A stretch of DNA of 64,000 nt from Prunus persica (Eukaryota; Streptophyta; Magnoliopsida; Rosales; Rosaceae): assembly GCF_000346465.2 (NCBI RefSeq), contig NC_034015.1, forward strand, positions 8,845,676-8,909,675. The letters run 5' to 3'. How positions within the stretch are numbered: position 1 is the stretch's first letter; each line of letters begins with the position of its first letter. Positions 32,169 to 44,536 of this stretch are shown one piece after another. Made by a program: the position numbers and the translations under genes. The notes beneath the pieces are model-generated. The model worked only from the letters and a program-made list of their open reading frames with translations, did no database searches and had not been told where the DNA came from.

Positions 32169-33359
32169 CCGCAAGCTCTCTATCTCTCTCTCTCTCTCTC
32201 TCCCGTCGGTCTCTCTCTCTCTCCTCGTAACTCCGGCCACCGGCCACGGCTGTGGACAGGGCCGGTACCAAAATGACATGGGCTTCGTTCTCTTCCAGCC
32301 CCAGCCAACTCCCGCCTCCAGCAGCCGTGGTTTCGCTGAAAAATGGAGAAGAGGCGGCCGGTGTCGTCCGATCTTCGCCGCCGTCGATCTCCCTCCTCTG
32401 GCCACCGATTCCGACGAGCAAGGTATGGTTTCTCACCTAATTTTCATGCTCTAGCTGATGGTTGGGTAGGATTGGATCGATTCTTAGCGTAGCCAATTCG
32501 ATTTTCGAATTGAAATTCGGTCGATTTTGGGATCGAGATTCTGGCCACTTCCGGTCAGTTTTTGGGGTAGGTCCAAGAACAAAAGTGGATTCAAATAGAG
32601 TGTTATACCTAGGGTAGGAGTTTGGAGCCGTGGTTTTGAGATTTTCCGGCGACGCATAATCGCTTTGGACACCCAACGCTGCCAGCTCGTGTGGCGGAAC
32701 GTGGGCGAGGGTAGGGGAGTAGCACTGTGTCCCGATGAGATCCTTAGGTTGTCATGAGTGCGTAGGATTTCGCGGATCTCAATTCGGACGTTGTTTGACT
32801 ATTGAACAAACGATCGCATATTGTGCGTTATTCGGGTTCGATAGGTTGGGACCGTTGGATGGTCCCAAATTTAATATATGTTAATCTAGGTATTTCTAAG
32901 ATCATGTAGGAATTCACGGATTGTGAATCGGAGCCCCGGATGTTCCGAATAAATAATTTTAAGTTTATGTTTTATATTATCCGTCAGATCGTACGATTGT
33001 GAGCGATCCGACCGTTCGATCTGGACCAAACTTGCCGGACGAGTGTCCTCTACCTTATAGAACCCATAGAAACTTTCAGATCGGAATTTGGAGGTCGTGG
33101 GCCCCGTAGGTCCGTTTGACCAGGGTTAGAGTAGTTTGACCCTTGGTTGACCATGAGTCTCCCGGAGTAATCTCACCTTTCCAGGGAGGATTATTGGGTG
33201 CTAGACTATTGTGGAGGGTTACACAATATTAGTATTATGTATATAATTTTATATGTTTGTACAAGGGTACAAAAGAGTTTAGAATGTCAGTTTGAAGTGC
33301 TAAACGCACTACCTTAGGTACCTCCCCTGATTTTGGTTACACTACAAGTACCAGCCTGT

Positions 33360-34020
33360 GAAAGTTAGGTCCCACGTGGCGTAGGTTATCCGACGTGCAG
33401 ACAGGCCCCATATGTGGCTTTGGTTGTACCGGCGTATGGGGAGATATGTGATATTATGTTGAGGTCTCACGTGGCGTAGGTAATCCGGCGTTGAGACAGA
33501 CACCATACGTGGCGTTGGTTGTACCGTCGTATGGGGAGATTATGTGATATTGTGTTGAGGTCGCACGTGGCGTAGGTTATCCGGCGTGTCGACAGACCCC
33601 ATACGTGGCATTGGTTGTATCGGCGTATGGGGAGATATGTGATATTATGTTGAGGTCTCACGTGGCGTAGGTTATCCGGCGTTGAGACAGACCCCATACG
33701 TGGCGTTGGTTGTATCGGCGTATGGGGAGATTATGTGATATTGTGTTGAGGTCGCACGTGGCGTAGGTTATTCGGCGTGTCGACAGACTCCATATGTGGC
33801 GTTGGTTGTACCGGCGTATGGGGAGATATGTGATATGATGTGCAGGTCTCGCGTGGCATAGGTTATCCGGCGTTGAGACAGGCCCCATACGTGGCGTTGG
33901 TTGTACCGGCGTATGGGGAGATATTGTGAAGTATGGCATGGTCGCACGTGGCGTAGGTTATCCGGCGTGTTCACAAGCCTCATACGTGGCGTTGGTTGTA
34001 CCGGCGTATGGGGAGATTAT
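33360..34020 (+). repeat. 95-bp tandem array in LTR A, 7 copies
   Basis: The units contain CACGTGGCGTAGGTTATCCG, then a GAGACAGACCCCATACGTGG segment and GTACCGGCGTATGGGGAGA. Copies start near 33373, 33469, 33566, 33660, 33756, 33848 and 33945. Two subtypes alternate (ending GTTGAGACAG and GTGTCGACAG), which suggests expansion by a 190-bp dimer. The array gives repetitive minus-strand frames that are not genes. Confidence 0.92.
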
Positions 34021-34680
34021 GTGAAATACAGAGAAATGAAATAAGGTATCGCCTATGTGTGGAATTGGGTTTTATGGAAGAACTACGTGTGGCTTGATCT
34101 CTCAGGGAGGGTACGTAGGCAGCCTAAGGTTATTAGGTGCAGCCGCAGACTAAATGTTAGTCATAATTTATATTTGAATTTATTGTTTGCCTTGTTTAAG
34201 GCATGAATTGTTTTGTTAGCGTGTTTGGTAGGTTGTTGAGAATTATTGGAAGGCCAAAGGCCGTTTATGTGAATTGCATGAAATTATATTGTGCATACTG
34301 CCAGTTGTGGATATTAAATGCGTTTTTATGCAGGTTGTAATTTTGAAAAATGTCCAATTTATAGGGGAGACTCTGCCGAAATTTCGGCAAGAAGTCTTGG
34401 TCTTTAGTAAGTGGGCCTGGTATCGGGGTGATGTCGGGAATTCCAGAGGGTTCGCCTCGAGTTTTTGAGAAATTCGAGGCGGGTCCTTTCAGAAAGAGTG
34501 GTAATATATATTTCACACAAATTCTGTGTGCAATATATTTTCCAAAAATTCTTTGTGCATGACATTAATTTTATCTTTAATTAAATACCGAACTGTCGAT
34601 ATTCATATAGATATTTTATTGAAGTTGGCAAAAATATATCATTAACATATCAATATATATTTATTATTGAAGATAATAAC

Positions 34681-35319
34681 AGAGTGCTGCTATTTTCACC
34701 CTACTGTCCTATTTCCCCACCCACCTTATTCTGAAAATTTTAAAGGCCAATTTATCCTTATGTAAAATGACTTCTAAGGATTGAAATAAATTCTTCTGTT
34801 TGTGATGCTTCTTTTATCATTTCCTTGGGCTCTGTCTTTAATTCAAATTTAGTCAATTTTATCTAGGCAAGTAAAATAAGGTTCACTCTCTGAAACACTT
34901 GTATTTTTTTTTTTCCAGCTGCTTGTTACTTTGCACGAATTTGCCAAACATGTGGTACTGGAATTTTTATGATGTTGCAGTATCATAAAAAAAGGAAGAG
35001 CTCTTTTGAAACTACAGAAGAAGTAAAAATCGGAATATCATAGAGTAGGGATGTTGGGTGAGTTATCCTTATGCAAGCTTCATTTACGGGGTTTTACAGA
35101 TGGGTTGGAGGGATGGTGGTGATGGCAGAGGAGAGGAAGAGGTTGGGGGTGACTTGGAGAAGAGAGTTTGATTAACTTTTTTTCATTTAATTTTGTAAAG
35201 GGTATTTTAGGAATAATGGGGGTGGAAAAATAAGATTGTATTTATTCAAATTTACATGGTGGGTGAAAAAATAAGATGAGTAAGAAAATAGGACAGGGTG
35301 GTGGAAATAGCAACACTCT
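34681..35319. mobile_element. MITE, 639 bp, absent from module copy 2
   Basis: The ends AGAGTGCTGCTATTTTCACC and (inverted) AGAGTGTTGCTATTTCCACC form terminal repeats of about 35 bases with mismatches. Module copy 2 reads straight through the site (ATGATAATAATATCG near 54662), so the insertion is clear. The AT-rich target (ATAATAA) makes the exact duplication ambiguous, so the superfamily is not assigned. No coding content is recognised. Confidence 0.75.
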
Positions 35320-35498
35320 AATAATATCGATACATTATCAATTACATGTGGACAATTCTATCTTTATTTAAGATCCAATGCTTGATTCATAGCCAGACTA
35401 ATAATTGACACGTTACCAATTACATGTCTGGGAGTCTTACCTTTATTAAATATCAAATGTTTAATATAGAGCCGGACTAATTATCGACACATTATCAA

Positions 35499-36395
35499 TT
35501 ACATGTCGAGAGCCCCTATATGTACGTAAATTTCACCACAACAGGAACTTGATGGGCAGAAAGTAATGAGGTAGTTAGGTCCACCACTGCACGTAGATAA
35601 ACCCCTGTTGTCATCATAAACATAGCTGTAAGCGTCGGGGCATTGGTCATGGAATATCTGAGAGTAATTTGTCGGTGGGCATGTCTCTGGAGTGTTTTGA
35701 GGCGGAGTGCAACAGTACTGTGGGGCATCGAATCTAGCACATGCGCTCAAGCAGGCAACCACGCTCCCATCGGACCCTATCCTTTGCAGCGCACACTCGG
35801 ACAAACTGCGTTCACGTTCGCCGCGCAACTACTCGTCTTGCAGGTGCCGGTACCGCCTTGTGGAGTCACAGACATGGGCAAGTTGAAGCCATCAACAAGA
35901 CTAACATCGTAGAAATCTTGTCCTCCGCCTGCTGGAATACTGAATTCCGCTAAAGTTGCCGGCGGAAAGCCATCGGTACCGTTGCACGTGACCTGACCAG
36001 AGGCACAGTCTGCGGTGGCGCAGACGAAATTTCCCGAGGCGTTCGTGGAGCATCCAGTTCGGGCCCAGAAGCGGCCGCTCCATGGCACTGGAGTGTCTAG
36101 CTGGAAGCTAGCTTGGGATGCTAACTCGAACCCTGTGGGTGATAATTGAGGTTTTCCATCGGAGGTTAGGGTTACTGGCCAGACCGTGTAGGGGCAATTG
36201 TTTTTGAAAGACATTGTCGCTGCATGTGCACCTGCCATGCAAAGTAAACCACACTGAATTTGATGCAGTAATCACAAACCACAATTATTGTGACCAAATA
36301 TTAAATTAAAATTAAAGAAAATAAGAAGCTTGTTTACCTCCAAAGGAAAGGATGGTTAAGCTGAGGCTGAGGACTACTACTAGGGTCTTCATCAT
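35499..36395 (-). pseudogene. Thaumatin-like protein gene, copy A (pseudogene)
   Basis: Exon 1 (36395-36338) encodes the signal peptide start [19 protein letters not shown]. The intron (36337-36232, GT-AG) leads to exon 2 reading [18 protein letters not shown] and onwards, nearly identical to the intact copy B. Two extra bases near 35788 (GAGTGTGCGCTGC against GAGTGAGCTGC in copy B) shift the frame after NAVCPS and stop it six codons later. The homologous stop is also lost (TGA became TCA), so the old frame runs 17 codons further to 35499. The promoter is cut about 45 bases upstream of the ATG, where a glucanase fragment begins. The gene has lost the last third of its protein, including 8 of 16 cysteines. 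Confidence 0.9.
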
Positions 36396-36462
36396 CGGAA
36401 TGTCTTAGTTTGCTTTGCTTCGAATTTGATGAGCTTGGGCTTTAGTTATACAGGCTTTTCAT

Positions 36463-36930
36463 CGGAAACCATGGAAGGACTTTTGCCAACTAGGTTGAAC
36501 TTAGCCATTGTGGAAAGCAGAAAAAGGGAAGAAAATTAAAGGAAATAAACTAATTTATAAGGGAAGCAAATGCAATTGCCTTGCCTCTAAAACTTTTGAG
36601 GTCCCCTCTTGATAGACCACAGCCTCATAAGTAGATGAAGCCATAACTGATCAGGGTCTTCTTCCACCTTGTTAATTTACTTGGAGTCTTCTTCCACCTT
36701 TCCCTAGTTGAGATTAATTCCAAGTCTTTTTTATCACCCCCATAATTTTGAGCTTCTAGAACGCACATTAATTGAACATGTTTTGGTCAAGATCTTTGTA
36801 AGCTTCACGTTACAAAGAAGTTAACGTCTTTTATACGGTATTTGGAGCTTCTAGCACGCACATTAATAGATTAATTTTTCCCTTTTTCATTTTTTCCCTT
36901 TCAACTAAAATAATGATTATTGAAGTGAAA
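36463..36930 (-). pseudogene. Beta-1,3-glucanase promoter and first 10-14 codons, copy 2
   Basis: The minus strand from the ATG at 36508 reads MAKFNLVGKSP and MVS, then diverges into the upstream region of thaumatin-like copy A. The region 36509-36930 matches the upstream region of the other glucanase copy (28010-28365 and 29168-29272). This is therefore the broken end of the second PR-5/PR-2 module; the rest of the glucanase was lost at the duplication junction at about 36463. Confidence 0.8.
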
Positions 36931-37331
36931 TTTTCCTGTCCTTTTCAGTATCATGTGAACAATAGTATTATTTGAAGTCTTTATATCAGTTCAATTTACG
37001 TTTGAATAGACAATAATTCGAAATTGAAGTCTAATTTCCTGTCCTTTTTCAATATCATGTGAACAATAGTATTATTTGAAGGTTGTCCTCTTGTTTATAT
37101 TTATTTATTTATTTTAATTTATCACAAGCCTAGAACTTCATTAAGAAAATCAGTAAGACAGTACATCAGCTTCTAAGCAAGAATCACTAACAGCGAATGA
37201 GTTATAATGTGACCTCATTAAAACCTTGACTTAAAAAACTCCCCAAAAAGCCTAACACAAACGGTTGCACTCTTGTTTTGATATTGGAATACTAATAAGC
37301 CTAACAAATCCAAGAAATTATAATTCTAGAA

Positions 37332-37881
37332 TGTTGTTATTTGAAAGGTTTTTAAAATTTTAACGTTTTGATTTTGTTTTAATATTTTGGCTGTTTTCTT
37401 TTATTTATTATGGGAGATACAATTGTTTAAATTTTTCAGTTTTTATTTTCTATTCATTGTCTTAATTTTTCTGGTTTAATGTGCCTAGAGGTTACAAGTG
37501 TTGGATGCCTATTAAAAGCCAGTCCTCCTTCACATTTGAACCACCCCAATCAGATTTCTTTATTCTCATATTTTCATATATTCCCTACTTTCCATATTAT
37601 TATTTTTGGGCAACGGTTCTGTGGCATGGAGATTTCTATCCGATTGTGAATATGCTCATAGCGTACCTTAAGCCTGTGCATTGAGGTCGTATCTTGGAGT
37701 CTTATAAACCGTCATTACTAGCACGTAAGGAGACTACAAAGGCTTTAGGACAGCTTCTTAGACGTGCTTTCACTATACCAGACTTGCTTTCTTACTCTTG
37801 ACTTATTTTACTTATTTATTTGTTTCTTTATTTTACGTTACTCTTAAAACTTTGTTTTATATATTATTTATATCTAAAGGT
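37332..37881 (+). repeat. Copia 5' LTR, interrupted
   Basis: It matches the 3' LTR base for base over about 550 bases, from TGTTGTTATTTGAAAGG to ATTTATATCTAAAGG, and then stops at the insertion of LTR B. The remainder of this LTR (TTTGAATAAG… in the 3' copy) is missing. Confidence 0.88.
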
Positions 37882-40078
37882 GACATGACCCGTCCCAGAT
37901 TCCTCGAACCAGGGATAAATCCCGTCGTAATTCTAACATCACCCCGATGCCGAGCTCACTTACTAAAGACCAAGACTTTTTGCCGAAATTTTGGCAAAGT
38001 CTCCCCTATAAATTAGACATTTTCCAAATTTTTAACATGTTAAAAGCACAATTAATATACCCCAACAAGCAGCATACACAAGGTAGTAACATGTAATTTG
38101 CGTAATAGGCCTCCGGCCTTCAAATAATTTGAAATAGAACCACCAACAATGTTCTTATATCAAATAATACATTAAACAATACAAATAATAAACTCAAACA
38201 TATTTATAAATGCCCACTATAATTAACATAAATTAACTTTCCAAATTTCCATCATGTGATGTTTAACCTCCTAACACAATCGCAAGTAGTTTAAAGCCTC
38301 AACCCAAATCGTACAACAATCCAAAATGGGTTTCATACCTGTTTTGACCAGAACACATTTAAACAACCCTCTCTTAGTCAAACTGGAATATGCACAAACA
38401 TTTAATCATGCTTCGGTTTCAACCGAGTTTCAGGACCAACGACAAAGTCAGAACCCAACTCATTAAAAATAACAATAGAAGTAAGACTAGATCCAAACGA
38501 CCAAATTGAAGTTCTAGAAATAAAATTTAGTCCTCGGCTGCAGCTATCAAGCCACACGTAGTTCTTATGTCAACTATCATGGTTCAGATAATATTCGCTT
38601 ATTTAAAGATAATGCCGACGATTAAATTGAGATTCAAATACAACATGAATCGAAAAGGCATCCACTGAACACTTTAATAGTTCCTTTCCTTTTATCCATT
38701 CATCCTCGAAACCATACTCTATCCAAAGCATATGTTGCCGATCAACACTTTTCAAACTATGACAAACATTAATACCCGTGCAGAGTACTCACGAAGCACA
38801 ATCTCAAGAGTCTCAATCTGGAAACAAATCCACATATATCTATGTAATAATTCAGTCTATATATGTATATATATATGTAATTACACCCACCTCTCACCAT
38901 CATCATGTACTAGGGGAAACCATACTCATCTATTACATAATTTCAATTATTAAAATAATATAAAAGAATTTTCATACGATAATAAAAACGATCTCAAAAT
39001 CCCAACATAGTCAACATTACTCAAATAACGGTCGAGACTCGTTAATAAGGTCGTTCTAGTACTCCTCGAAGGATGACACTACTTCGGAAGACTCATGGTC
39101 AACCGAAGGGTCAAATTACCCAAACTTGGTAAACAGGTTCGTGGGACCCATGACCTCCGTTTTACAATCCGGAAACTCCTATGAGTTCCACAAGGTTTAG
39201 AATACTTGTCTTGCAAGTTTGGTACGAATCGGACGGTCGGATCGTTTACAATCACACAATCGGACAGTTTTCGTAAAACGCAAACTTTAAGTTATTGAAT
39301 TGGAGCATCTGGGGCTTCGATTCACGATCCGCGAATTCATACACGATCCTAGGAATGCCTAGATCAATATATATTAAATTGGAGTTGATCCAAAGCCTGA
39401 ACATATCAAACCCGGATAACGCCTAATATGCGATATCCGATCGACGATCAAACGATAACCAAATTCATAACCAAGCATACCATCCTTCTCAAGACGACAT
39501 GAGGGTTATTTTAGGACTCTAAGACCGGCCAAAAAGTGGCCCACGCACTGTCCAAAGTGATTTCAATGATCGAAAAATCTTCAAACCGCCGGTCAAGACT
39601 TATACCTATATGTTCACTACATAGAGTGGAGCAACTTTTGTTCTTAGACCTATCCTAAAAAGTCGACGGAAGTGGTCGGAATCGGAGGCCGAAAATTGGC
39701 CAAACTCTTTTCGCTTATTAACCCCCACAAAGCAGAAATTTCTCCTAAATACCACAACCAGCAGTTTTAACACCTCGAGAGGTTGAGAAAGCATACCTGG
39801 ATCACAAAATTTGGCCTTCAAAAATACCTAAACGAGCGTTCGAAAAATCTATAAAAAATTATCAAAAACCACTCGAATTTGTGCAATTTCCTGCCAGCAC
39901 TGGTGACTCTAGGAACTGAGGTTGGTCGGGATGGAAAGAGGAGGTGGCCCAATTCTTTTGGGACCCGTGCCACCCAAAACGGAAGCGTGTGGCGGCTGTG
40001 GCGGCTGAAAAATCGTCGCTGCTATTTCAAAAAAAAGGGGGAGAGGGGGCGAGAGGGGACTATTCATGCGACATGAGG

Positions 40079-40127
<49 letters not shown>

Positions 40128-40335
40128 CTGATTTTTATTTAACCCATTTTGAAAAATTTACGGTTATGCCATTAAGAGTATTTTGATCGTAACTTTCTCA
40201 TTGCAACGTCAATTCGAGCCTACTATGTGTCTGCGGACTCATCTCGGTACGATCTATGTAAAGGTACTAGCCATTTTCCCGTAATCTTTCTGGAATAAAA
40301 AGTGACCAAATTACCCCTACCCCGAGGGCAATTTA
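37882..40335 (-). mobile_element. LTR B of the TGTAACACCCCG family, minus strand, right end missing
   Basis: It starts TGACATGACCCGTCCCAG and follows the reverse complement of LTR A: ACATCACCCCGATGCC, then GCCGAAATTTTGGCAAAG and TCTCCCCTATAAATT. It includes a (GA)n run at 40082-40123. The expected CGGGGTGTTACA end and the returning Copia LTR sequence are both absent near 40335, so a deletion removed the right border. No genes are seen. Confidence 0.75.
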
Positions 40336-40568
40336 CTATTCAAACGTTTAACAAAACTCTTATCAAATAAGTAATCGAAACTAATAACCATTGGTATATT
40401 TTTAAAAACAATTAAAAACTATAATAATAAGTTAGATATCTTGTCATAAATTTGGTATTTTATTAAGTTATTGTTTGTTTGCTAATTGTTTGATTATTAT
40501 TAAATTTCAACAACTATTACATTTAAATTTCAGATTTTGTTGCTTCATTATTGTTTATTGGAATTGAG

Positions 40569-43183
40569 ATGGATAGTGTAGAGACCAATAGTGTTAAACC
40601 TGGAAAATTTAATGGGACAAATTTTAAGAGGTGCAAAGGCAACTTAAATATTGGTTAACTGTTTTAAGGTTAGTGACAGGACTGGCCCCGAACTCCTCGG
40701 AATCCGTAACAAATCCCGTAATATTTCCAGCCTCATACCGATGCCAGGCCCACATACTAAAAAAACGAGACTTTCTGCCGAAATTTCGACAGAGTCTCCC
40801 TTGAAAAATAGACAATTCCCAAATTTTTCAACATGTTAAAAACACAATAATAAAACCAACTGGCAGCATGCACACGTTAACAACATACATTTAACAACAA
40901 TGACCTTCGGCCTTACAATTCACCCTAACATGAACAATATCAGAGCAATCTAGAGAATTCAATTTACAACCAGCAATAAAGTTTAACATAAATGAAAACG
41001 AATAAAAAGTGTCATACGGAAGCTCGAGACTCAGAAGAAAGGTCTCAGCTAGGCTACTATATTCGAATCTAGCAACTACTAGAAGGGCGCAAAACAGAAA
41101 AGTATGAGTGGACAAAAACAAAGTTTCTATTAGTTGAAAACAACATATTGTAAACCACACCGTTTAGAAAATGATGCCGAAAACCATATGCTTTCCAACC
41201 ATCATAGATATACATATATATATATATAGCCACATCAAAACCAAGGTGAAATCCAATTCTTGTAAAGATATCCAAATACTCATCTCATACAAAACCATTT
41301 CCCCAAACCACTCTCTCGAAAAGGGCACGGCGAGCGAGGAAGTATCCTTACCAATAGAAAAGAAGGAATGTATAGGTATATATATACATATATAATATAA
41401 TAAGTATATCTATATATATAAGTATGACCACTACCAAGTTTTTACCTGGAAAATAATCTAATCGGGGGATTGTTTGACTAGTCCACATGGAAGAATCCTT
41501 AATTGACCATGTGGCTAGGGAACGAGCTGTCCAACCGGGGGACTGACTCTACCAGCACGCACAGTAGAATCCTCAATACTCGTGTGCCTGTGACAAGTCC
41601 TACGCACGCAGACTACCCTTCTAAAAGTCTACGAAACACCTCGTCAAGGGTGCCTAGGTTCCAACATATCCAAGTATCTCACATTCCAATTCCATTCCAT
41701 AATTTCCATATCCGAGGAGGTACATAGGGTAGTGCTTATAGCACTTCAACTGACATACTATAAACCACTCTTTCCATACTCTATTTACCAACACCACAGG
41801 ATATATCAACTCAAAATACTTGCAATATGTCAAAACCCAAATATATTTCAAATATTTATAGAAATATCATGTTTCAACAATTGATTATATAATAAATTCA
41901 ATAAACCATTAAAACAATATGCATAGTTTTTCCATCATAAAATAATGCTTATTATTTGAAAACAAAGTCCACTCACAAGTAGTCCCATGCTGCTTGATCT
42001 TGAGAGGGTCTCGCCTATGGAGTACGAGTAGCCGGAGTACCTATTAAACAATACAAGGGCATGATTATCATAAAGTACTTCAAACGAGAATTTAAAATAA
42101 AATCAAAGTTTCCCTGAATTTAGGTGTGTATGATTAACGAGACGTTCCTAAGGCCCAAAACGTGTTTTGGATGGTGGAATAGACTTGGAAGATGCTCGGT
42201 CAACTGAGTAGTCAAACTTTCCAAATATGGTCAACCCTCCGCATGGGGTCCACAACCTCCGATTTCCAATTCGAAAGTTCCTATAGGTTCGACAAGGTTT
42301 AAAATACAAGTCCTGCAAGTTTGGTCCGAATCGAACGGTCGGATGGCTCGCGATCGTACGATCGGACGGTTATCGTTTAACGCAAACTTTAAGTTATTGA
42401 ACCGGAGCATCCGGATCTCCGATTCATGATCCGCGAAATTCTACACGATACTAGAGATGCCTAGATCAACATATATGACATTGGAGCCAATCCAACGGTC
42501 CTAACATATCGAACCCAGATAACGCCTAATATGCGATATCCAATCGACAGTCAAACGATAACCAAATTCAAATGCGAGCATACCGTCATGCTCGGGAAGA
42601 CATGTGGATAATTTTAGGACCCAAAGACCAGCCACAAAGTGGCCCACACTCGGCCACAAGCACCGGCAGAGCGTTGGTGTCCAAAACGATTTCGGTGATC
42701 GAAAAATCTCCAAATTGCTGGTCAAGACCTATACCTACATGATTAGGACATTGAGTGGAGCAACTTTTGTTCTTGGACCAACCCCACAAAGTGGCTGGAG
42801 ACAGTCGGAATTGTGAGCCAAAAATTGACCAGATTTCAAGTGATAAATTGACAACCAAAACGCAGAAATCGATCCTAAACAATCCAGCCATCAGCTAGAA
42901 GACATTGAGATGATGAAAAAGCATACCTAGATAGAAGATATTGGTGGCCGGAATTGTCTGAACGAGCTCTGGAAATTATGGGTTAATACCGGCCCTTTTT
43001 TGCTATTTTTCGGCGAGATGCGGCCTCAATGGCGGCTGGGACTAGGTGGGATGGAGAGAGGGGAGTGGCCAGGTTTGTTTGGTACCGGCCTTGTGGCTGG
43101 TGGTGGTCTGTGGTGGCGGCGGTGGCCATAAAGGCCTTTGGCTGTTTCAAAGAGGGCTATCGCGAGCACGGGAATAGAGGGAG

Positions 43184-43223
<40 letters not shown>

Positions 43224-44165
43224 GAAAAAGAAAAATCAGGTTTTTAAGAAACCCATTTCGAATTATTTATGGTTTTGTCATTATGCTTCTTTTGATCGTA
43301 ACTTCTTCGTTACCACTCCGATTTGAGCCCACTACGTGTCTACGGACTCATCTCGACGCAATCTACATCGTGGTGCCACTCATTTTTCAAAAATTCTTCC
43401 AAATTAAAAAGTGACCAGAATACCCCCTACCCTCGAGGGCAAAATTGTAATTTCATAAATTATTAAACAAATTAAATTATCGAATAATTTAAATTTGGTT
43501 CGGGGTGTTACAGTTAGTTTCTGCCTTAGAAGATCAAACCACACCTAATAAAACTATTGAAACCACTTCTAAAACTAAGGAGAGGATGACAAAAGAAGAA
43601 TTAGAATATGATTGACATAACAGAATCCTTAGTGCTCTCTCTAATGATCTGTATGATGTTTATCAAGATACAAAACATGCAAAAACTTTGTGGGATGAAT
43701 TAGAAGCTAAATATGGGATAGAAGATGCGGGAATAGATTATTTTACAATCACAAACTTTAATAACTATGTGATGGTTGAGAATAAAACTATATGCGAACA
43801 AATTCATGAGTACCAAATTTTTTTTAAGGAAAATAGAACTTAAGGGTACAAAGTTTAGTGAAGAGTTTAAAGTTCTTGTTTCATTGATAAATTACCCACA
43901 AGTTGGTCAAACTTTGCGAAAACCCTTAAGCACAAACAAGGAGATTTAACCTTAGCCCAAGTATTAAACTCCCTTAGGATTGAAGAGAAACATAGATCAG
44001 GCAACAAGCCTAAGGAAGAAAAGACAAACGTGAACCTAGTGGAAAGTTCAAACAATAGGAATCGTTTCCAATCTATAAGGAAATTTTTCAAGAGGACAAA
44101 CAAAAATAGCCAACCCAACCATAATCAATTCAACCGAAACAAAAATCTCTAGCACAATAGACCCC
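40569..44165 (+). pseudogene. Copia gag, split by LTR C and full of stops
   Basis: An ATG at 40569 starts MDSVETNSVKPGKFNGTNFK, a usual Copia gag beginning. The frame breaks within 40 codons and LTR C interrupts at 40669. After 43513 it resumes with ALSNDLYDVYQDTKHAKTLW and DELEAKYGIEDAG, the gag helix region conserved in Copia capsids, with several in-frame stops (for example at 43612 and 43840). It cannot give a capsid protein. Confidence 0.8.
40674..43512 (-). mobile_element. Solo LTR C (2839 bp) of the TGTAACACCCCG family inside Copia gag
   Basis: It runs from TGACAGGACTGGCCCCG to GGTTCGGGGTGTTACA and is flanked by GTTAG at 40669-40673 and 43513-43517, so both borders are exact. The minus-strand sequence matches LTRs A and B, including a (GA)n run at about 43189-43219. 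There is no coding region. Confidence 0.88.
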
Positions 44166-44185
44166 ATAACAATTCCAACGGCAAT

Positions 44186-44452
44186 ATGGATCAACCATGC
44201 TTCGTTTGTGGGAGAACAAATCATTGGGCCAAAGACTATCATTCCAAGAAGAGCGAGCCCTACAAGCCAAAGCCTAAGTGGAACAAAGGACAAAGGGATC
44301 CTAAAGTCCAAGTGAATGTGTTGGTGGATCAAGATGATCAACATGACAATCTAAGGTATAGTTTTAAGCCTCTAGTTAATGTCGCATATTTAAGTAATAG
44401 TGATTGGTGGCTAGATTATGGGGCAAACGTACATGTGTGTTTTGACAAATGA
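44186..44452 (+). pseudogene. Copia zinc knuckle and protease start
   Basis: The frame contains CFVCGRTNHWAKDYH, a CCHC knuckle whose last cysteine is Tyr, then WWLDYGANVHVC. The latter corresponds to the Copia protease active site LDSGA with Ser changed to Tyr. Both key changes argue for a dead copy. A stop follows at 44452. Confidence 0.8.
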
Positions 44453-44536
44453 TTTTTCAAAAATTTCCAGAACACAAGTGGAGTAAGTGTAACCCTAGGA
44501 AATGACATCGTCGTACAAGTATGTGGAATATGAGAA

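Larger units (their letters stand above)
31831..34491 (+). mobile_element. Solo LTR A (2661 bp) of a large-LTR retrotransposon family
   Basis: The segment starts TGTAACACCCCGACTCC and ends GGGTCCTTTCA, with the 5-bp duplication GAAAG at 31826-31830 and 34492-34496. Module copy 2 shows the intact site at about 54481-54496. It has no coding region. It includes a CT microsatellite (32104-32163), motifs shared with three other copies in this window, and a 95-bp tandem array. TG…CA ends, a 5-bp TSD and the lack of internal coding fit a solo LTR. A complete short non-coding element cannot be excluded. Confidence 0.8.

Noticed and set aside
32100..32436. Arg/Glu-rich 101-147 codon frames
   Set aside because: They depend on the CT microsatellite of LTR A.
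33467..33983. Repetitive frames of 71-93 codons with RRITYAT words
   Set aside because: They arise from the 95-bp tandem array and have no start context or homology.
35516..35953. Plus-strand frames opposite the thaumatin-like gene
   Set aside because: They are shadows of the minus-strand coding sequence; the same happens at 55048-55302.
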